From Lyophyllum atratum (Eukaryota; Basidiomycota; Agaricomycetes; Agaricales; Lyophyllaceae): a DNA stretch of 64,000 bases. This document shows positions 1 to 11,017 of this stretch, piece by piece; the first letter of the stretch is position 1; each line of letters begins with the position of its first letter. The notes under the pieces are model-generated. The model saw only the letters and a list, made by a program, of their open reading frames with translations, was not told the origin of the DNA and did not search any database. The DNA lies in contig JACGCN010000043.1 of NCBI GenBank assembly GCA_014905825.1, positions 310,001 through 374,000 of the forward strand. Reading direction: 5' to 3'. Both the position numbers and the translations under genes were made by a program.

Positions 1-739
1 GGGAACGATGTTCATCAATGATTAGTAGACTCGCGAACCAAGCTGTTGATCGTAATCGAGGTAGGGTGTTCGTACCATAATATTCGTTGACTTGGCGCGC
101 CTCTCGTTTCCGAATACCGTTCTGCAGCCGCTCTTCGAATTCGAGATGTGCCTTGAAGGCGGGAAGCACATGACACTAAAAATTTGGTTCAGCCCGGCTG
201 AAGAGGATGGTATCGTACGTCGCGGTCTCTGTTTCACGCCCTATCACATCGGCTGACGGTAGGGAAAATCAAGACCGCGTCCGGCCATTCACTTCCAAAC
301 CCCGTGCCTGGCCATCCTTGTATCAACAGCCTCCACCTCGCTGGCGCGGCTTACGACAAGTGTACAGGGTGCAGCGAGACTGGGAGTCTCAATTTTCGAT
401 TGTCGATGTTGGCAGGAGATGTTGACTTCTCTTCAATCGCTTATCTAGGTGCTACCTGCATACCAGAAGGAGAGGTCCCAGATAACGCTGAAGGCATTCG
501 ACGAATCTAGGTCGTAGCATGGTATGTCTCCTTTCTTACAGGCGACCAAGTGCTCACAGAGTCCATTTTTCGACGAAAGGTTGCTTGGGGTCCCCGACTA
601 CACACATGCAGCTGATGAGGTATATTAAATGAGCGAAGAAGAATATGTTACAATAGAGGTCTAATTCTTAGGGACGTTTGGGTATCAGTATGGCTCGACC
701 ATGAGGTTACAATGAAGAAGAGAAAAAGGAGGAAGGGTA
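1..739. other. No gene recognised at the left edge
   Basis: Only short open frames on both strands, none starting or splicing convincingly. An exon of a gene lying outside the window cannot be excluded. Confidence 0.4.
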
Positions 740-1848
740 TCAGTACGTCTCGTGCTGCGGAATTGTCCACGAACATATGTGTACGTGAAGCACCACGACC
801 ATCACCAAGAGAACGAGCCACCTAGGAATACGAGATATTCTGGTGGAGGTGATGCCGGTTTCAACGTCTTGGTGAGCAAAGATCTGCTTGGAATTGCCAT
901 CTACCTTCTCAACCGCAGTCGGCGTCAAAGGCTCCGCTGTCACGACGATCGGCGGACTAGTCCCAACACGAATCGAGAACCTATGACGTTGTCCTGGGTC
1001 ATCGGATTCCGATATCCAGATTTCACGACCTCTGGGGTGAAAGAAGTTTGTTGTAGCGGCGGGGGTAGGAGACTTTGCTACCCTTGTTGAAAAGCGGTGA
1101 CGGTGGTCTTCAGACACCAGCGAAGGGTCAATATCGGTGATACTGGTATTTTGCGATGAGGAGAAATCATCCCCGGGTGGTAAATAAGCCATGGATATGT
1201 GGGGAATGTCATGGCTCGGAGTTAAGGGAGGTGAGTTCTCCATAACCTCTCCAGCTTTGCGTCTAGACAAGTGAATTTCCAAAAGGCCCCTCAAAGAACG
1301 ACTTTCGACACTGCCGAATTCTTCAAAAGGGGAAGACGTGGGGAAGTAGGGTAGATCGTCTGTCTCGAGAGTCTTAGGGAAGTATAGTTGGTCTGACGTT
1401 TCTGAGACCGGAAAGCTGATCACGATTTTGAAGCATTTGCCGGGCAGCAGCGTAATCTTGGGATGGAAACCACCCTCTTCCAAGAATGATATCAGGAAAA
1501 CCTTTAATTGAGTCCAATAGCGGTTGGTATACTGAGGTAGGTCCGGCGTGAACATGGTGTAGCATAGTGGCTCCCCTGGGGACGTTTCGAGCCACGAAGG
1601 GCGGAGGTCCGGATCCGTTAATGCATCGGCAAGCTTATCTAGTCTATTAGCAGATACTTAGATTAGCGATCAGCTGGACATGAGCCTACAAAGGTGACAC
1701 ACTGTTGTACGAGATGGGCCACTATTCTATCCTGGGCCTCTTCCAGCCACTCCTCGGCCTCAGTTTTGATTTGAGCTGCAATTACGTCGAGATATTGATT
1801 GAAGGATGCTGCGGGGGAGATTGAGCTGAGTGTAGATCTATGGTCCAT
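740..1848 (-). CDS. Hypothetical tail-anchored protein (two exon blocks, junction unresolved)
   Basis: Function unknown. A first block (ATG at 1848, down to about 1690) encodes an amphipathic stretch with the core EAEEWLEEAQDRIVAHLVQQ. It ends at a possible donor GTAGGC. A second open block (about 1627 to 740) encodes some 290 residues, including two similar Arg/His/Ser motifs (HRHRFSTRVAKSPTP and QRHRFSIRVGTSPP), which look like a short internal duplication. It ends in one hydrophobic segment (WLVLLVMVVVLHVHICSW) with only a few residues after it. That arrangement is what a tail-anchored membrane protein looks like. I could not find a donor/acceptor pair that keeps both blocks in frame, so they may be one gene with an unusual junction, two genes, or a decaying gene. 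The first codon of the longer upstream frame at 1875 is TTG, so ATG 1848 was preferred. Confidence 0.45.
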
Positions 1849-1875
1849 AGGTTCGTTGGGTTGAGGATCGTACAA

Positions 1876-3656
1876 GAAGGTGGACGGTGGAATTCAGTGA
1901 GGTGACGAAATAAGGCTCTTATGTGGTGTTATAAGATCTGGAAAGGCGAGAAGTATGAAAGAGAGAATTTTATAAAGGGGAGAGTGCCACAAGAGGCTCC
2001 ATGGCGCCGCGCCGTAGAAAGGCATGTCTGTTTGTCCAAGAAAAAACAAAGGCTCTGATCAAGCAAAGAAAGCTATACACATGTTCTGTGACTCATATGC
2101 CTTGAGGCAGAGTGCAAATTGGGGTGTCTTGTATCTTGTGAACAATCGACGACGAGATGTTTCGCAAGTTTTCATAGCACCGCAGTCTGACACTGGCAAT
2201 TCATTTACGGGATGCCCGGCGAGAGTGCACGGTGTGGTTCTGCTCTTGACATATCAAATGTTGCATAAGGTCCTGGGTATTCATATTTTCCGGGACTTTT
2301 TCAAAGACATCGATGTCGTTGGTACAGAGTGACTCAACTAAGAAGGCAGGACCTTTCGTCATAGCGACGAAACAAAGCAGTCCCCTCATGCATGGCCGCC
2401 AGGCTCTCGTGCCGCATACCTCTTATCCCACATTCCATACCATCGCCTCTTGTACATATCCCATTCAGCGCCACTCTGTATACAGAGCCGCAGATCTCAT
2501 GGCCATGAACGTAGTTCTCGAGCGAAATATATCCGTGACGCTGCAGGGCCCATATCTATGCAGCTAGAGGGCAGTTCTGCGTGAGCGACTACAATTCCAG
2601 AAGAAATAAATGCAGATACGCACCCTCCTTCTGCCGGCAGAATATGGCCCGAAATGAACGTGACTCGCTCACAATAACCCACTTTAAACGTGGCGTTCTG
2701 GACGTCATTTAGATGATACCCTGCATCGCGACCTTGAACAAGATATGTGAGCTGCAAGAGTTAAAGACGTGAATCCAGCACCGTGAAAAACATCTTCGAT
2801 GAGTTACGGGATTGAGAGAGCGGTTTGGTGAGGGGAACGGAGAAAGGGAGAAAGCATCCGACCGTGATCCGAGTGGGCACGTGGTGCACAGCCACTTTGA
2901 TGTCGGGCTCTGTCCAACTCTCTCGGACCGGGATCTCAGCCCACGACCCGAAAATTCTGCATGCATAGCTAACGCACAAGGTTCCAAAGGAAGTCTCATC
3001 TCTATCTTCACTTGGCCGCTATGATTGAGTTGGCAAGATACATGATATGATTGTCACGCCGTGAGTTCTCCACAACCAATCAACAACTCGCTTCATTATC
3101 TGACTCACCTCCGTCCTAGGCCTGTCAGAGGGTCAACAAGCTCCTTCTCCTAAGCCAAATGACATTCAGGATCCGTCCAGATACAAGCTCGACTCTCGAG
3201 CATCCGGCGAGTTCTTGCTTTCTAGCCTAACAACTCGGACACAGAGCGGCCGACTCTCTTCCACGTGGGTATCCCATCCAGGGCGCATCTGAGTCTCATC
3301 CACCATCCTTCCACCTTACAACGCAGCTGCATTCTGCAGTTGAATCGCTGGTATGTATTTTACAGCTTGTCTCTATACTGGGACTGATCATATGACGGTT
3401 CCAAAATAGCCCGATCTACCTATACTCGATCGTAATTCCCGAAGAGCATAGCCGGGCACTCCGTCCCGCGTCTGTCAGTCTTGCTTGCTGTACCGGTGAC
3501 TTGTCGCTCGACGTTATCAATTGCATCAATCTCGTCCATGAATGATGCATCATCGATGGACGGAACTTGAGATTGTATAAGCGTAAAGCATCCGTTGCTT
3601 TGAGCGTTTGACGGTCCTGAATTCTTCCCCCCTTATCAGCAGAATACTATTCTGCA
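1876..3656. other. Intergenic, no gene recognised
   Basis: Short overlapping frames on both strands (for example around 2200-2760 on minus) without recognisable domains or consistent splice sites. They could be the remains of a decayed gene. The last few hundred bases must contain the promoter of the gene starting at 3657. Confidence 0.4.
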
Positions 3657-5116
3657 ATGCTACGCACGAGCAGAGAAATACTCGCTGTTTTTCCGTTTAT
3701 CATCGCATGTGTTCTTCCCTCTGTGACCGCTTTCGTTCCGCTCGTCAATAAGCGCTTCTCATACCCGGATGGAATCGTCAGCCGTCCCTTCCTAACTTTT
3801 CTTTGCACTGGCACTGACGACTCTACATACAACTTCAGCCATTCCAAGCTGACACGGATAACCTTGATCGGGGCAAGCAGACTGGGTATAACCGCTGTGG
3901 TGCAAGCACTGCTGGTCAATCCTCGCTCTGCCAAACGTCCTTCCTTAACTCCGTAGATGGTGCGCCATTCCTTCATCTCACACGTTCCGAAACCTATCCA
4001 TTCGCCTCCACTATGTCGTTGAACCTGCCTTAATCGTTTACTTGGCCAGATTTCTGCCTCTGGGCCCCGATCAACCCTAACTCTGTCGTCGGTGATGTTG
4101 AAGGCGAGATGGTAGCGTGGTGCACCAAGCCAGGACGCGGCACACGTGTTATCCCTCCTGGGGCGCTTCGGGGTGTGCAGTTCATGAAGACGCCAGACTA
4201 CGTGCAAGTCGTGGGTTTCATCGACCAGGCAAAAATTAACATCGCGTCTGGCGATTCAGGTGGGGAGATGGATCCACATGGTGCGGATTTGGTGCGTTTG
4301 TTCCTTTGATCGACCTCGCAAACTCTACGCTGATGCTGGAGACGTAGCGCGGGAACCCACTTGGCGGGCTCATGTACTCGAATGCCTATACGAGTAACAA
4401 GAATGCCTTCAAGCAAGTCATCGAATGGCACAAGTACCGCCTTTCTCCCTCCTTCATTTGCTCATCTCACTGACTTCTTCCTTTCTAACAGCTTCATGGG
4501 CTCAAACGCTTTTTGTCTCAAAGCATGCGATCCGGCAGGGCCAAATGCCGCCAAGTTCTGCCAGCACATTTATGACCGCATTGGATGTGAGTACAACGCG
4601 CCCTCCAATGCGCAGCCAGGTGTATTCGAGTCCTGCAAAGGCGACAATCAGGACTTCCCCGGCATCTACAAGGATGCGCAAGGGAAGGTGCAGACGTACA
4701 CGCAACCACCGGAGAGCTTGGGTGATATCACGAGCATGCCGTATACTGCTCGTGTGCCCGCCAGCTCGGAGTGTGTGAAGTTCCAGAGCGCCGCTCTGTT
4801 TGCGGGGAGCGTCACCCCAGGGACGGGCGGCGGAACTACAGTCACGTCGAGCAGGACGTCAGAGAGTTTGACGAGTGGTATCAGTCCAAGCATTAGTGGG
4901 AGTAGCGTGGCCACGAGCACCGACAGTTCCTCCACGACGATGACGGGGCCTGCTAATACCTTTGCTACTCCTCCTGTGTCGACTGCCCTTTTTGGGCCAA
5001 CAGCGTCAGTGGCTCCGCCTGCGTCAACCGCTAGTTCGAGTGCGATCACACGAGGAAGCATACCCATCCTGGCTCTTGTCCCCAGTCTTTTGTTTGGGAT
5101 AGGTCTTCTAAATTGA
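3657..5116 (+). CDS. MAGP-1, secreted GPI-anchored 'macrofage activating glycoprotein'-type protein
   Basis: Five exons: 3657-3776, 3839-3959, 4050-4291, 4348-4433 and 4492-5116, joining in frame to 397 residues. Residues 1-24 form a hydrophobic signal peptide. The body carries the family blocks GEMVAWCTKPGRGTR, GVQFMKTPDYVQVVGFIDQ, GGEMDPHGADL, RGNPLGGLMYSNAY and FCLKACDPAGPNAA. After about residue 300 it becomes Ser/Thr-rich and ends in a hydrophobic tail, as expected for a GPI-anchored cell-wall or surface protein. The name is the one such proteins carry in Agaricomycete genomes; the biochemical role is not known to me. It is the most divergent of the four copies here. The N-S-T glycosylation site next to the first conserved Cys in the others is replaced by G-A-S, and exon 2 starts PFQADT instead of PYQ. 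MAGP-2 follows 0.9 kb downstream on the same strand. Confidence 0.85.
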
Positions 5117-6017
5117 AGTTATTTCGCAGAGGTGGTGGACTTTTTGACGGCTTATCTTCGGCCCCTGTTCTCGTTTCTTGCTAAACATTCTTGGGTTCAT
5201 TTCGGTTCTAGTCTAATGTACAATACGTATGGACATCATGTTTTCGGGACTTTTCGGATAGCTTATCCTTATTTTGGGCGACTGACGTCGACGATCTGCA
5301 TACATTGCCCAGGACGAAGGCGATCTCATTTTCCTGACTTATTGTTATGCTCTACGGGTCCCTAAGCTTTGAGGCAAAAATGTGTTGTTGAAAATATTTC
5401 CACCGACGGGGTTCGAACAAGCATGTGGCCAAAAGCTTGCCACACTTTGTGGCAAGTTCGCGGTCTCCATCAACTTGAACGATCATGACGCCAGCCCCCC
5501 CAACTCGCCGGCGCTTATGTTCTCCTTGAGACTCTATCCCTAGTTGACTGATAATCCTTTTCGTTTTGCGGCTTCGGAACAACTGTCTAAGCATAGCAGG
5601 CATTGTCCTCCGCGGCCTATCCATGAGCCGGATCCGGGTTTTTTTTCCATGGTGACATCCGCCTCTGTGGGTACTTGGGACGGTTGAAAATGACTATCTG
5701 TCTATGTAAGTACACCGTCCAAAGCTAGACCGGAATTTCTAATCATCAAGCTAGCAGATTTCTTAGGTATGACGGTCGGGGTCGTGACGCCTTTTTCTTA
5801 GTCGCGTTCTCCATATCCGTGGTCAAGGCGGATCAACCGACGTTCCCAGTTCGGATACCCATCGGCTCTCTTAGGCCGCAAGTTTCATCACAGGACGGCA
5901 TGATCAATTGGCGACGACGGCGAGTGCAGCCCGACTGCTGTTAAAAACCGTTACTATTCTGGACCATCACATCTTTCTTCTTCTTTCCTCTTGTGGTCGC
6001 TTTCATCTCCTCTCGCG
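5117..6017. other. Intergenic between MAGP-1 and MAGP-2
   Basis: No open frame looks coding. It should contain the MAGP-1 3' end and the MAGP-2 promoter. A perfect hairpin at 5436-5456 is listed separately. Confidence 0.6.
5436..5456. other. Perfect hairpin, 9-bp stem and 3-base loop
   Basis: CTTGCCACA at 5436-5444 and its exact reverse complement TGTGGCAAG at 5448-5456 are separated by CTT. It lies about 320 bases past the MAGP-1 stop, near a palindromic GTTCGAAC. It may be a fragment of a small repeat or an RNA-level structure. Nothing shows its role. Confidence 0.5.
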
Positions 6018-7385
6018 ATGCCTCGATACACGGCGCTGTATGTTTTCTCCGGCTTGTCCCTTATCTCCGTCGTTTCCGCAATTGTGCCATTGGCGAGCAA
6101 GCATTTTAAATATCCCAACGAAATTGTACGTCGCTGTTCATCACCTCGTCCTCAAGACCCGGTTTGGCTCACAACATGTGCTTTCGAAGCCCTACCAAGC
6201 TGACACGGATGTGGGCGACCGAGGAAGACAGACGGGATACAACCGATGCAACTCTACCACCGAGGGCCCGACCTCGCTCTGTCAAACCTCCTTCATAAAT
6301 TCCATCGATGGTACGCGCGACATTATCTCTCGTATCCGACGAACTCTGATTTTCCTCGCCAGACTTTTGCCTGTGGGCGCCAATCAACCCTAACTCTGTT
6401 GTAGGCAACGTGGAAGGCGAGATGGTCGCATGGTGTACCAAGCCAGGGCATGGCGCGCGCACTATTCCTGGTGGCGCACTGACGGGTGTCCAGTTCATGA
6501 AGACCAAGGATTATGTCCAGGTGGTCGGATTTCTTCACCAGGATAAAGTGAATCTCGCAGCGGACGATTTTGGAGGGGAGATGGATCCACACGGCGCTGA
6601 TCTTGTATGTTCTATGTCCGCAGTTGTCGATGCCAGCTGATTGGCTAATGGTGACTGCAGCGTGGTAATCCACTGGGAGGCTTGATGTACTCTAACGCCT
6701 ACGGAAACGACAAAAATAACTTCCAACAAGTCATCGAGTGGCACAAGTAAGCTTGATATTCACCTCAGCAATGTCCGACGTTCGCTCACCTGACCTCCGC
6801 AGCTTCATCGGCGGTAACTTCTTCTGCCTTAAAGCCTGCGACCCCGCCGGGCCCAACGCAGCTCACTTCTGCGAACATATCTACGATCGTATAGGGTGTG
6901 CCTACAACGCACCCAACAACGCACGAGATGGCGCTTTTGAGTCATGTCTCGGTGAAAACCAGGATTTCCCCGGGGTGTATGTCGAGAATGGCGTGACGAA
7001 GACGTATACTCAGCCACCTGAGAGCCTTGGACCCATCACCACTATGCCATACGTTGCCCGCGTCCCTGCAAGCACCAGCTGTTCACAGTTTGACAGTGCA
7101 GCGCTTTACTCGGGGTCAGTGGGTGTTCCACTCCCGTCTCCGACTTCTACATCTACCTCCACCACTTCGTCACCATCCTCGCAGACGCAAACCCTGTCCC
7201 AGCCGTCAATCACGACCACAGGAACAGGCACGAACGTTACACCTAGTCCGCATACCACGGTGGTGACAACGGTAACCAACAGTGCGCCTTCTGCAAGCCC
7301 AACGGGCAACGATGCCGGCGCTCTCGCGATTTCGGGCGCTGCATCAATTTTCGGCGTCATCTTCGCAGCTCTGTTCCTGGCTTAA
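6018..7385 (+). CDS. MAGP-2, secreted GPI-anchored 'macrofage activating glycoprotein'-type protein
   Basis: Five exons: 6018-6125, 6190-6310, 6363-6604, 6661-6746 and 6803-7385, giving 379 residues in frame. The intron positions and the sizes of exons 2, 3 and 4 (121, 242, 86) are identical to MAGP-1, so the two arose by tandem duplication. There is a signal peptide at residues 1-21. Family blocks follow: PYQADTD, GYNRCNSTTEG with an N-glycosylation site, GEMVAWCTKPGHGAR, GGEMDPHGADL, RGNPLGGLMYSNAYGND and FCLKACDPAGPNAAHFC. A Thr/Ser/Pro-rich tail leads to a hydrophobic C-terminal end that looks like a GPI signal. The acceptor of intron 1 is AAG, slightly unusual. A surface or cell-wall location is inferred from signal peptide plus GPI-type tail; molecular function is unknown. 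Confidence 0.86.
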
Positions 7386-8259
7386 GGATAGCTATATCGT
7401 ATCATGACTGATGACGGGTAGGAATACCCATGGACTATTTGCGTGACACTATTGCTACGACCCACACTCTTTTCTTAGGGCTCACTGTTATTGTAACTTA
7501 CGGACTGAATATACCAAGTCAGGGCGTACTAATATGATTGATTAGAAAAGAAAAGTGTCGCGTCGCTCGAGGGTCCATGCTCATTGTCTTGGAACTAGAA
7601 ATTATCACTGACATCTGCGCAAGAGACCATCTCAACAAATGGGAGCATATTACTTTTAGATGCTGAACGATGTCGAGGTCAGGCGCGGTGTAATGAAATC
7701 AGCACTCTGATTATCGGCCGCGTACTGTGTGATCGTTAGAAATCGCGAGAAAAACTAGAAGCGCAAGGAAAATTGACACTGTAGAGTTAACGTGGGGAGC
7801 TTCGGACGACCCGAAGGGTAACGTACTTGGTCAGAGATCCAACGACTTTGTGTGAGGATGATCGTAGTGAAATCGATTTGACACCCACCACCGCCCGAAG
7901 CTTCAGTTAGACAGGATCCGACTTGTTCCAAGCCTCCATCCTCCAGCCAGTCCACTCCAGCGACAGACCCAGGGTGTAAGGATCAGGTAATAAAACAGTG
8001 AGTACGGTATACAATATGTAACAGTACAAAGGCAGTGGCAAAAAGCACGAACAAGAGCAAGGGTAATAAGTTACGAACAAGTACAATATCGAAGGAGACC
8101 ATGTGAGAACGCGCGCGCCAGATATGACCTGCAATGTACAACTAAAGAGTGGATAGGGATACGAATAAGCAAGGCGACCGACAGAGAGCGGCTGGATGCC
8201 GAAGATCTACGATGAAAGCGTCAGAATCAGTAGACGAGTCGCTGCGCTGGGAATGGAGC
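7386..8259. other. Convergent intergenic region
   Basis: Lies between the 3' ends of MAGP-2 (+) and the HMG/YABBY-like gene (-). The frames seen are short and without motifs. It presumably holds both 3' untranslated regions. Confidence 0.6.
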
Positions 8260-10406
8260 TCACCAATCATCGCTCTCCTCCTGGTCAGCGACCTCATCGC
8301 CACCCTCCATCGGATCGCTCGACTCCTTTTTCTCCTCCTCCTCTTCCTCCTCTTCGTCTTCAGAGGCAGCCTTTTTGGCAACGGCCTTCTTCCGGGGAGC
8401 CTTAGCTTTTGGTTCTTTCGGCTCCTTCGGCGCTTTGGGTTTACGGGCTTTGGGTTCTGAACCTCGGTTGGGGTTCTCAGGGGCGTCCTTCCACATGGCC
8501 GCCATCTATATAGGCATGAAGACATTAGTATGGATGATAGGTAGAAAAAGTAGGATGGTGGTGTGGTTGGCGTTATAGTTAGACATGGAACAAACACTGA
8601 CCTGCGACATGGCTTCCTTGGACCGCCCAGGGTTCGCGTCATTCCAAGCTTTCATGTGTTCCTTGCAGAAGAGCTGGTACGCCGTCGGCTCGCGCTTCGG
8701 CTTGTCGGCCTTGTCTGCAACGTACAATATGAGCAATCGTGTCCGGCACAGTTGCGTTTTTTTTTTTTTTTTTTTTTTTTGCATCCATATATTTTATGAC
8801 CTGCGGGCGTAGCCCATGTCGGTCCTATTCTACGCAATACATAAAAGGTGGACCCTTTGTCCCCAGTTCCTGCACCTGCTGAGTATGCGAGTGATCACGC
8901 TGACGGGCCATCTCGACGCCCCCCAACGGCCCAAGGCCCCGGCCCTGTTTTAATCGCCAGACTCTGACTTGTGAGGTGTACCGTTTCCGATCCTTCGTGG
9001 TGTTTGCTTGAGTTGGTGAGTTTCGACGGAGTGCTCGGCCCCCAAGGGGGACTTGCACGAATAGACTCACCGTCGAGAGACGGTAGCTGCAGGAAAGAAA
9101 AATGTAAGTAAAAAACCTCCGGTCGACCGCACCCAGGCTTGAACCCATCTCCCTTCTCCATGTCCCTGCCCTTCCAAAGGCCTATCCGTGCGCGAGCGAG
9201 TAAAAGGGTGAAAGGCGTCAGACGCCGGGGAAGTACAGGTCTTCCATGTCGTAGTCGTCATCCCATTCGTATATAGGGTCTGGATCTGGGCGGTTCCGAT
9301 CATCAAAGGCGCGTAAAAGATCGGGGGATACATCACCGAATGTTTCTTTGAACCGCTCCGTATCATTCACGTATTCGAGTAATGCAATGATCCCATCTCT
9401 CGTTCCGAAAAGCGCCTCCGGGGCGTGTGCATCTCGTCCAAGCGCTGTGGTGAGTTTTATTCTCGCATGCTGGTGGTGTTGGCAGTCATAAAGGTAGTGT
9501 TTCAGTGTCTCGTCAATACCCGGGCAGTGAGGGCAGTGTGGAGAGTCGATAACCGTCAGGGTGTGGAGGTGACGGTTGAGAGGGGCGTGGCCCGTTCGGA
9601 GCTGGATTATCAAGCTGTACTGGCGTCTCGAAAATCCCCGCGAGGTGTGTCGGAAGTCCGTGAAGGGGAAGGTCTCCTTAAACTTTTCGTACTTCTCATA
9701 TCTCGGAGACTTCGTCCATTTTTCCTTCCATTTTGCTTTGAGGTGTCTGTTGTGGAGCTGCTTCAGGGCAGAAACGCTCGTTGGGAGGCCATTCAGTGCA
9801 TTGCGAAGGTAAGGGGGGAGGAGATGTAAATCGCTACTGTTACCTTGAGCCGCTTCCTTTGCAGCTTTGTCCACTGCCTCATTTCCCTCAGCCCCCGAGT
9901 GGCTGGATATCCAGTTGATGGTGAGGCTGAAATTGTTGCGACCCCGTTCTTTCCGTGCGATGTTCCGTGCCTGCTGGTGTATGGCGTCGAAGTGGTAGTG
10001 GCTCGCTCTTTGCCTCACCACTGCCGTCGACTGTATAACGCCCTGGTTGTCTATGGCGATGGTCGTCTTCCGCGGCAAACGCGCCTGAGAGAGAAGCTGG
10101 AGGCCCAAGGCCAAGCCGACCGCTTCAGCTTCGAAAGTGGTGTTTCTCGTGAGCGGGCCTAGGTGGTACTGTAGGGTGCGTGGTGGCTCGTCGTTTCTGT
10201 ACAATACCGCTGCCCACACAGTTGCGTTAGTGCGCATATAGGCATGGAATGTGTACTTACCAGCCTTGGGTTTGGAAACTCGCGTCTTCTTATCATTAGC
10301 CGCCTTCGTTGCGGTCTTGGTTTTTGTCACTGTAGATTGAACAAATGAGTGTCAGTAAGCACGTAGCGCGGCAGTGGCAAAACTCACCTGTAGCGGTTTT
10401 GGCCAT
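8260..10406 (-). CDS. Small HMG-box/YABBY-like chromatin protein with a LINE in intron 2
   Basis: Four exons on minus: 10406-10388 (19 bases), 10329-10261, 8714-8602 and 8505-8260. They join in phase to 148 residues. The N-terminal 36 residues are Lys/Thr/Ala-rich. Residues about 36-82 form an HMG-box/YABBY-like DNA-binding segment (KREPTAYQLFCKEHMKAW ... NPGRSKEAMSQMAAMWKDAP). It covers helices 1 and 2 of an HMG box but lacks a clear third helix, as in fungal proteins matched to the YABBY family. Then follow repeated Lys/Pro/Ala-rich motifs and a terminal acidic run (DEEEEEEEEE). The likely role is nuclear DNA bending or chromatin architecture. Intron 2 is 1546 bases because a LINE has inserted into it; without the element and one target-site copy it would be 76 bases. 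A GTGAGC overlaps the stop, so a short last intron is possible, but splicing there would still give an immediate TGA. Confidence 0.85.
8747..8758. repeat. Target-site duplication, copy next to LINE poly(A)
   Basis: CACAGTTGCGTT on +. The same 12 bases recur at 10217-10228 on the other side of the element. The last two T could also belong to the T run, so the secure length is 10-12 bases. Confidence 0.88.
8757..10216 (-). mobile_element. 5'-truncated non-LTR retrotransposon (LINE) with poly(A) tail
   Basis: The element reads on minus. It starts abruptly at about 10216, inside an RNase H domain, runs through a stop at 9218 and about 440 bases of 3' untranslated sequence, and ends in 24 A (T run 8757-8780 on +). 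Both ends are bordered by CACAGTTGCGTT. Loss of the 5' part, a poly(A) end and a short direct repeat are the signature of target-primed reverse transcription. It sits in the sense direction within intron 2 of the HMG/YABBY-like gene and leaves both splice sites intact. Lacking its reverse transcriptase, this copy cannot move itself. Confidence 0.92.
9218..10214 (-). pseudogene. C-terminal end of LINE polyprotein: truncated RNase H plus zinc-knuckle-like tail
   Basis: About 330 codons remain open. They begin at VWAAVLYRN, so the first strand of the RNase H fold and its first catalytic Asp are missing. The later acidic positions are present: Glu in TFEAEAVGL, Asp in TIAIDNQGV and Asp in GNEAVDKAA. 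Downstream come the RT-tail motif GHAPLNRHLHTL and a Cys/His cluster (CPHCPGIDETLKHYLYDC), typical of the C-terminus of fungal LINE proteins. There is no promoter or start codon of its own; the frame is open only by chance into the preceding intron and exon. The absence of stops suggests that the insertion is fairly young. Confidence 0.88.
10217..10228. repeat. Target-site duplication, copy at the truncated 5' end of the LINE
   Basis: CACAGTTGCGTT on +, identical to 8747-8758. Confidence 0.88.
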
Positions 10407-11017
10407 TTCGTTGCAAAGGACGGATTGAAGAAGATGCGGGGACGGGACAAGATGGGGGGAAGGGTAAAGGGGTGTTCAATGGGCGTCGTTTGGAATGTCT
10501 CTGTTATAAACGCGTCGTCGGAATTTGAAACGTGCGTCGCGTTCGAATCAACGATGTCACGTGAGTGGGTCCGTGCATTGTCCGGCTCGATTCGATCCGC
10601 CCTTTCCTAACCTCCCCCACGTCTTCCTCGTAATGCATTGCCTTTAAGTTTATCAAGTCATTTGATCTGTCCGTGAATCTGAACGTATGCTAGAATGTGA
10701 GTAGGAACCAGAGGAAAATTAGATGGCTTTACCCCCACACACCTGTGCTCTTGCAAGTTACGGTTTACCAGCAGCGATTTGCGCCATGGTAGCTCCATGC
10801 CTGTCCATACGTCGATTACAACATGTACGCCTTTGATATCAAACTCTATACTGACACTGACAGTCTTTCGACCATTATTCCCTGGTCCATGACGACATAG
10901 TCATGACCTGAAAGCGCCTCTCACTTGCATCCGGACAACCCAGTCCCATATCCCTAGACCTTGAGGTCTACGAACAGCGCCGGATGTCGCGAGGCTCGTC
11001 AAATCGCAAACGAGAGC
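10407..11017. other. Promoter-side intergenic region
   Basis: Upstream of the HMG/YABBY-like gene and downstream of F-box gene 1 (both minus). No coding frame of note and no recognised control element. Confidence 0.6.

Noticed and set aside
5400..5470. Possible tRNA gene because of TTCGAA and a stem
   Set aside because: No acceptor stem, D arm or anticodon arm can be folded on either strand; only a B-box-like word remains.
8142..8642. Alternative minus-strand frame of 166 codons over the HMG/YABBY-like gene
   Set aside because: Out of frame with the conserved HMG-like peptide and rich in Arg/Lys only because of the underlying repeat.
9121..9160. tRNA-like T arm (GGGTTCAAGCC on minus) in the LINE 3' region
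   Set aside because: The T-stem bases do not pair and no other arm is present.
9425..10162. Frames on plus of 134 and 105 codons
   Set aside because: Antisense to the LINE RNase H region, with no domain of their own.
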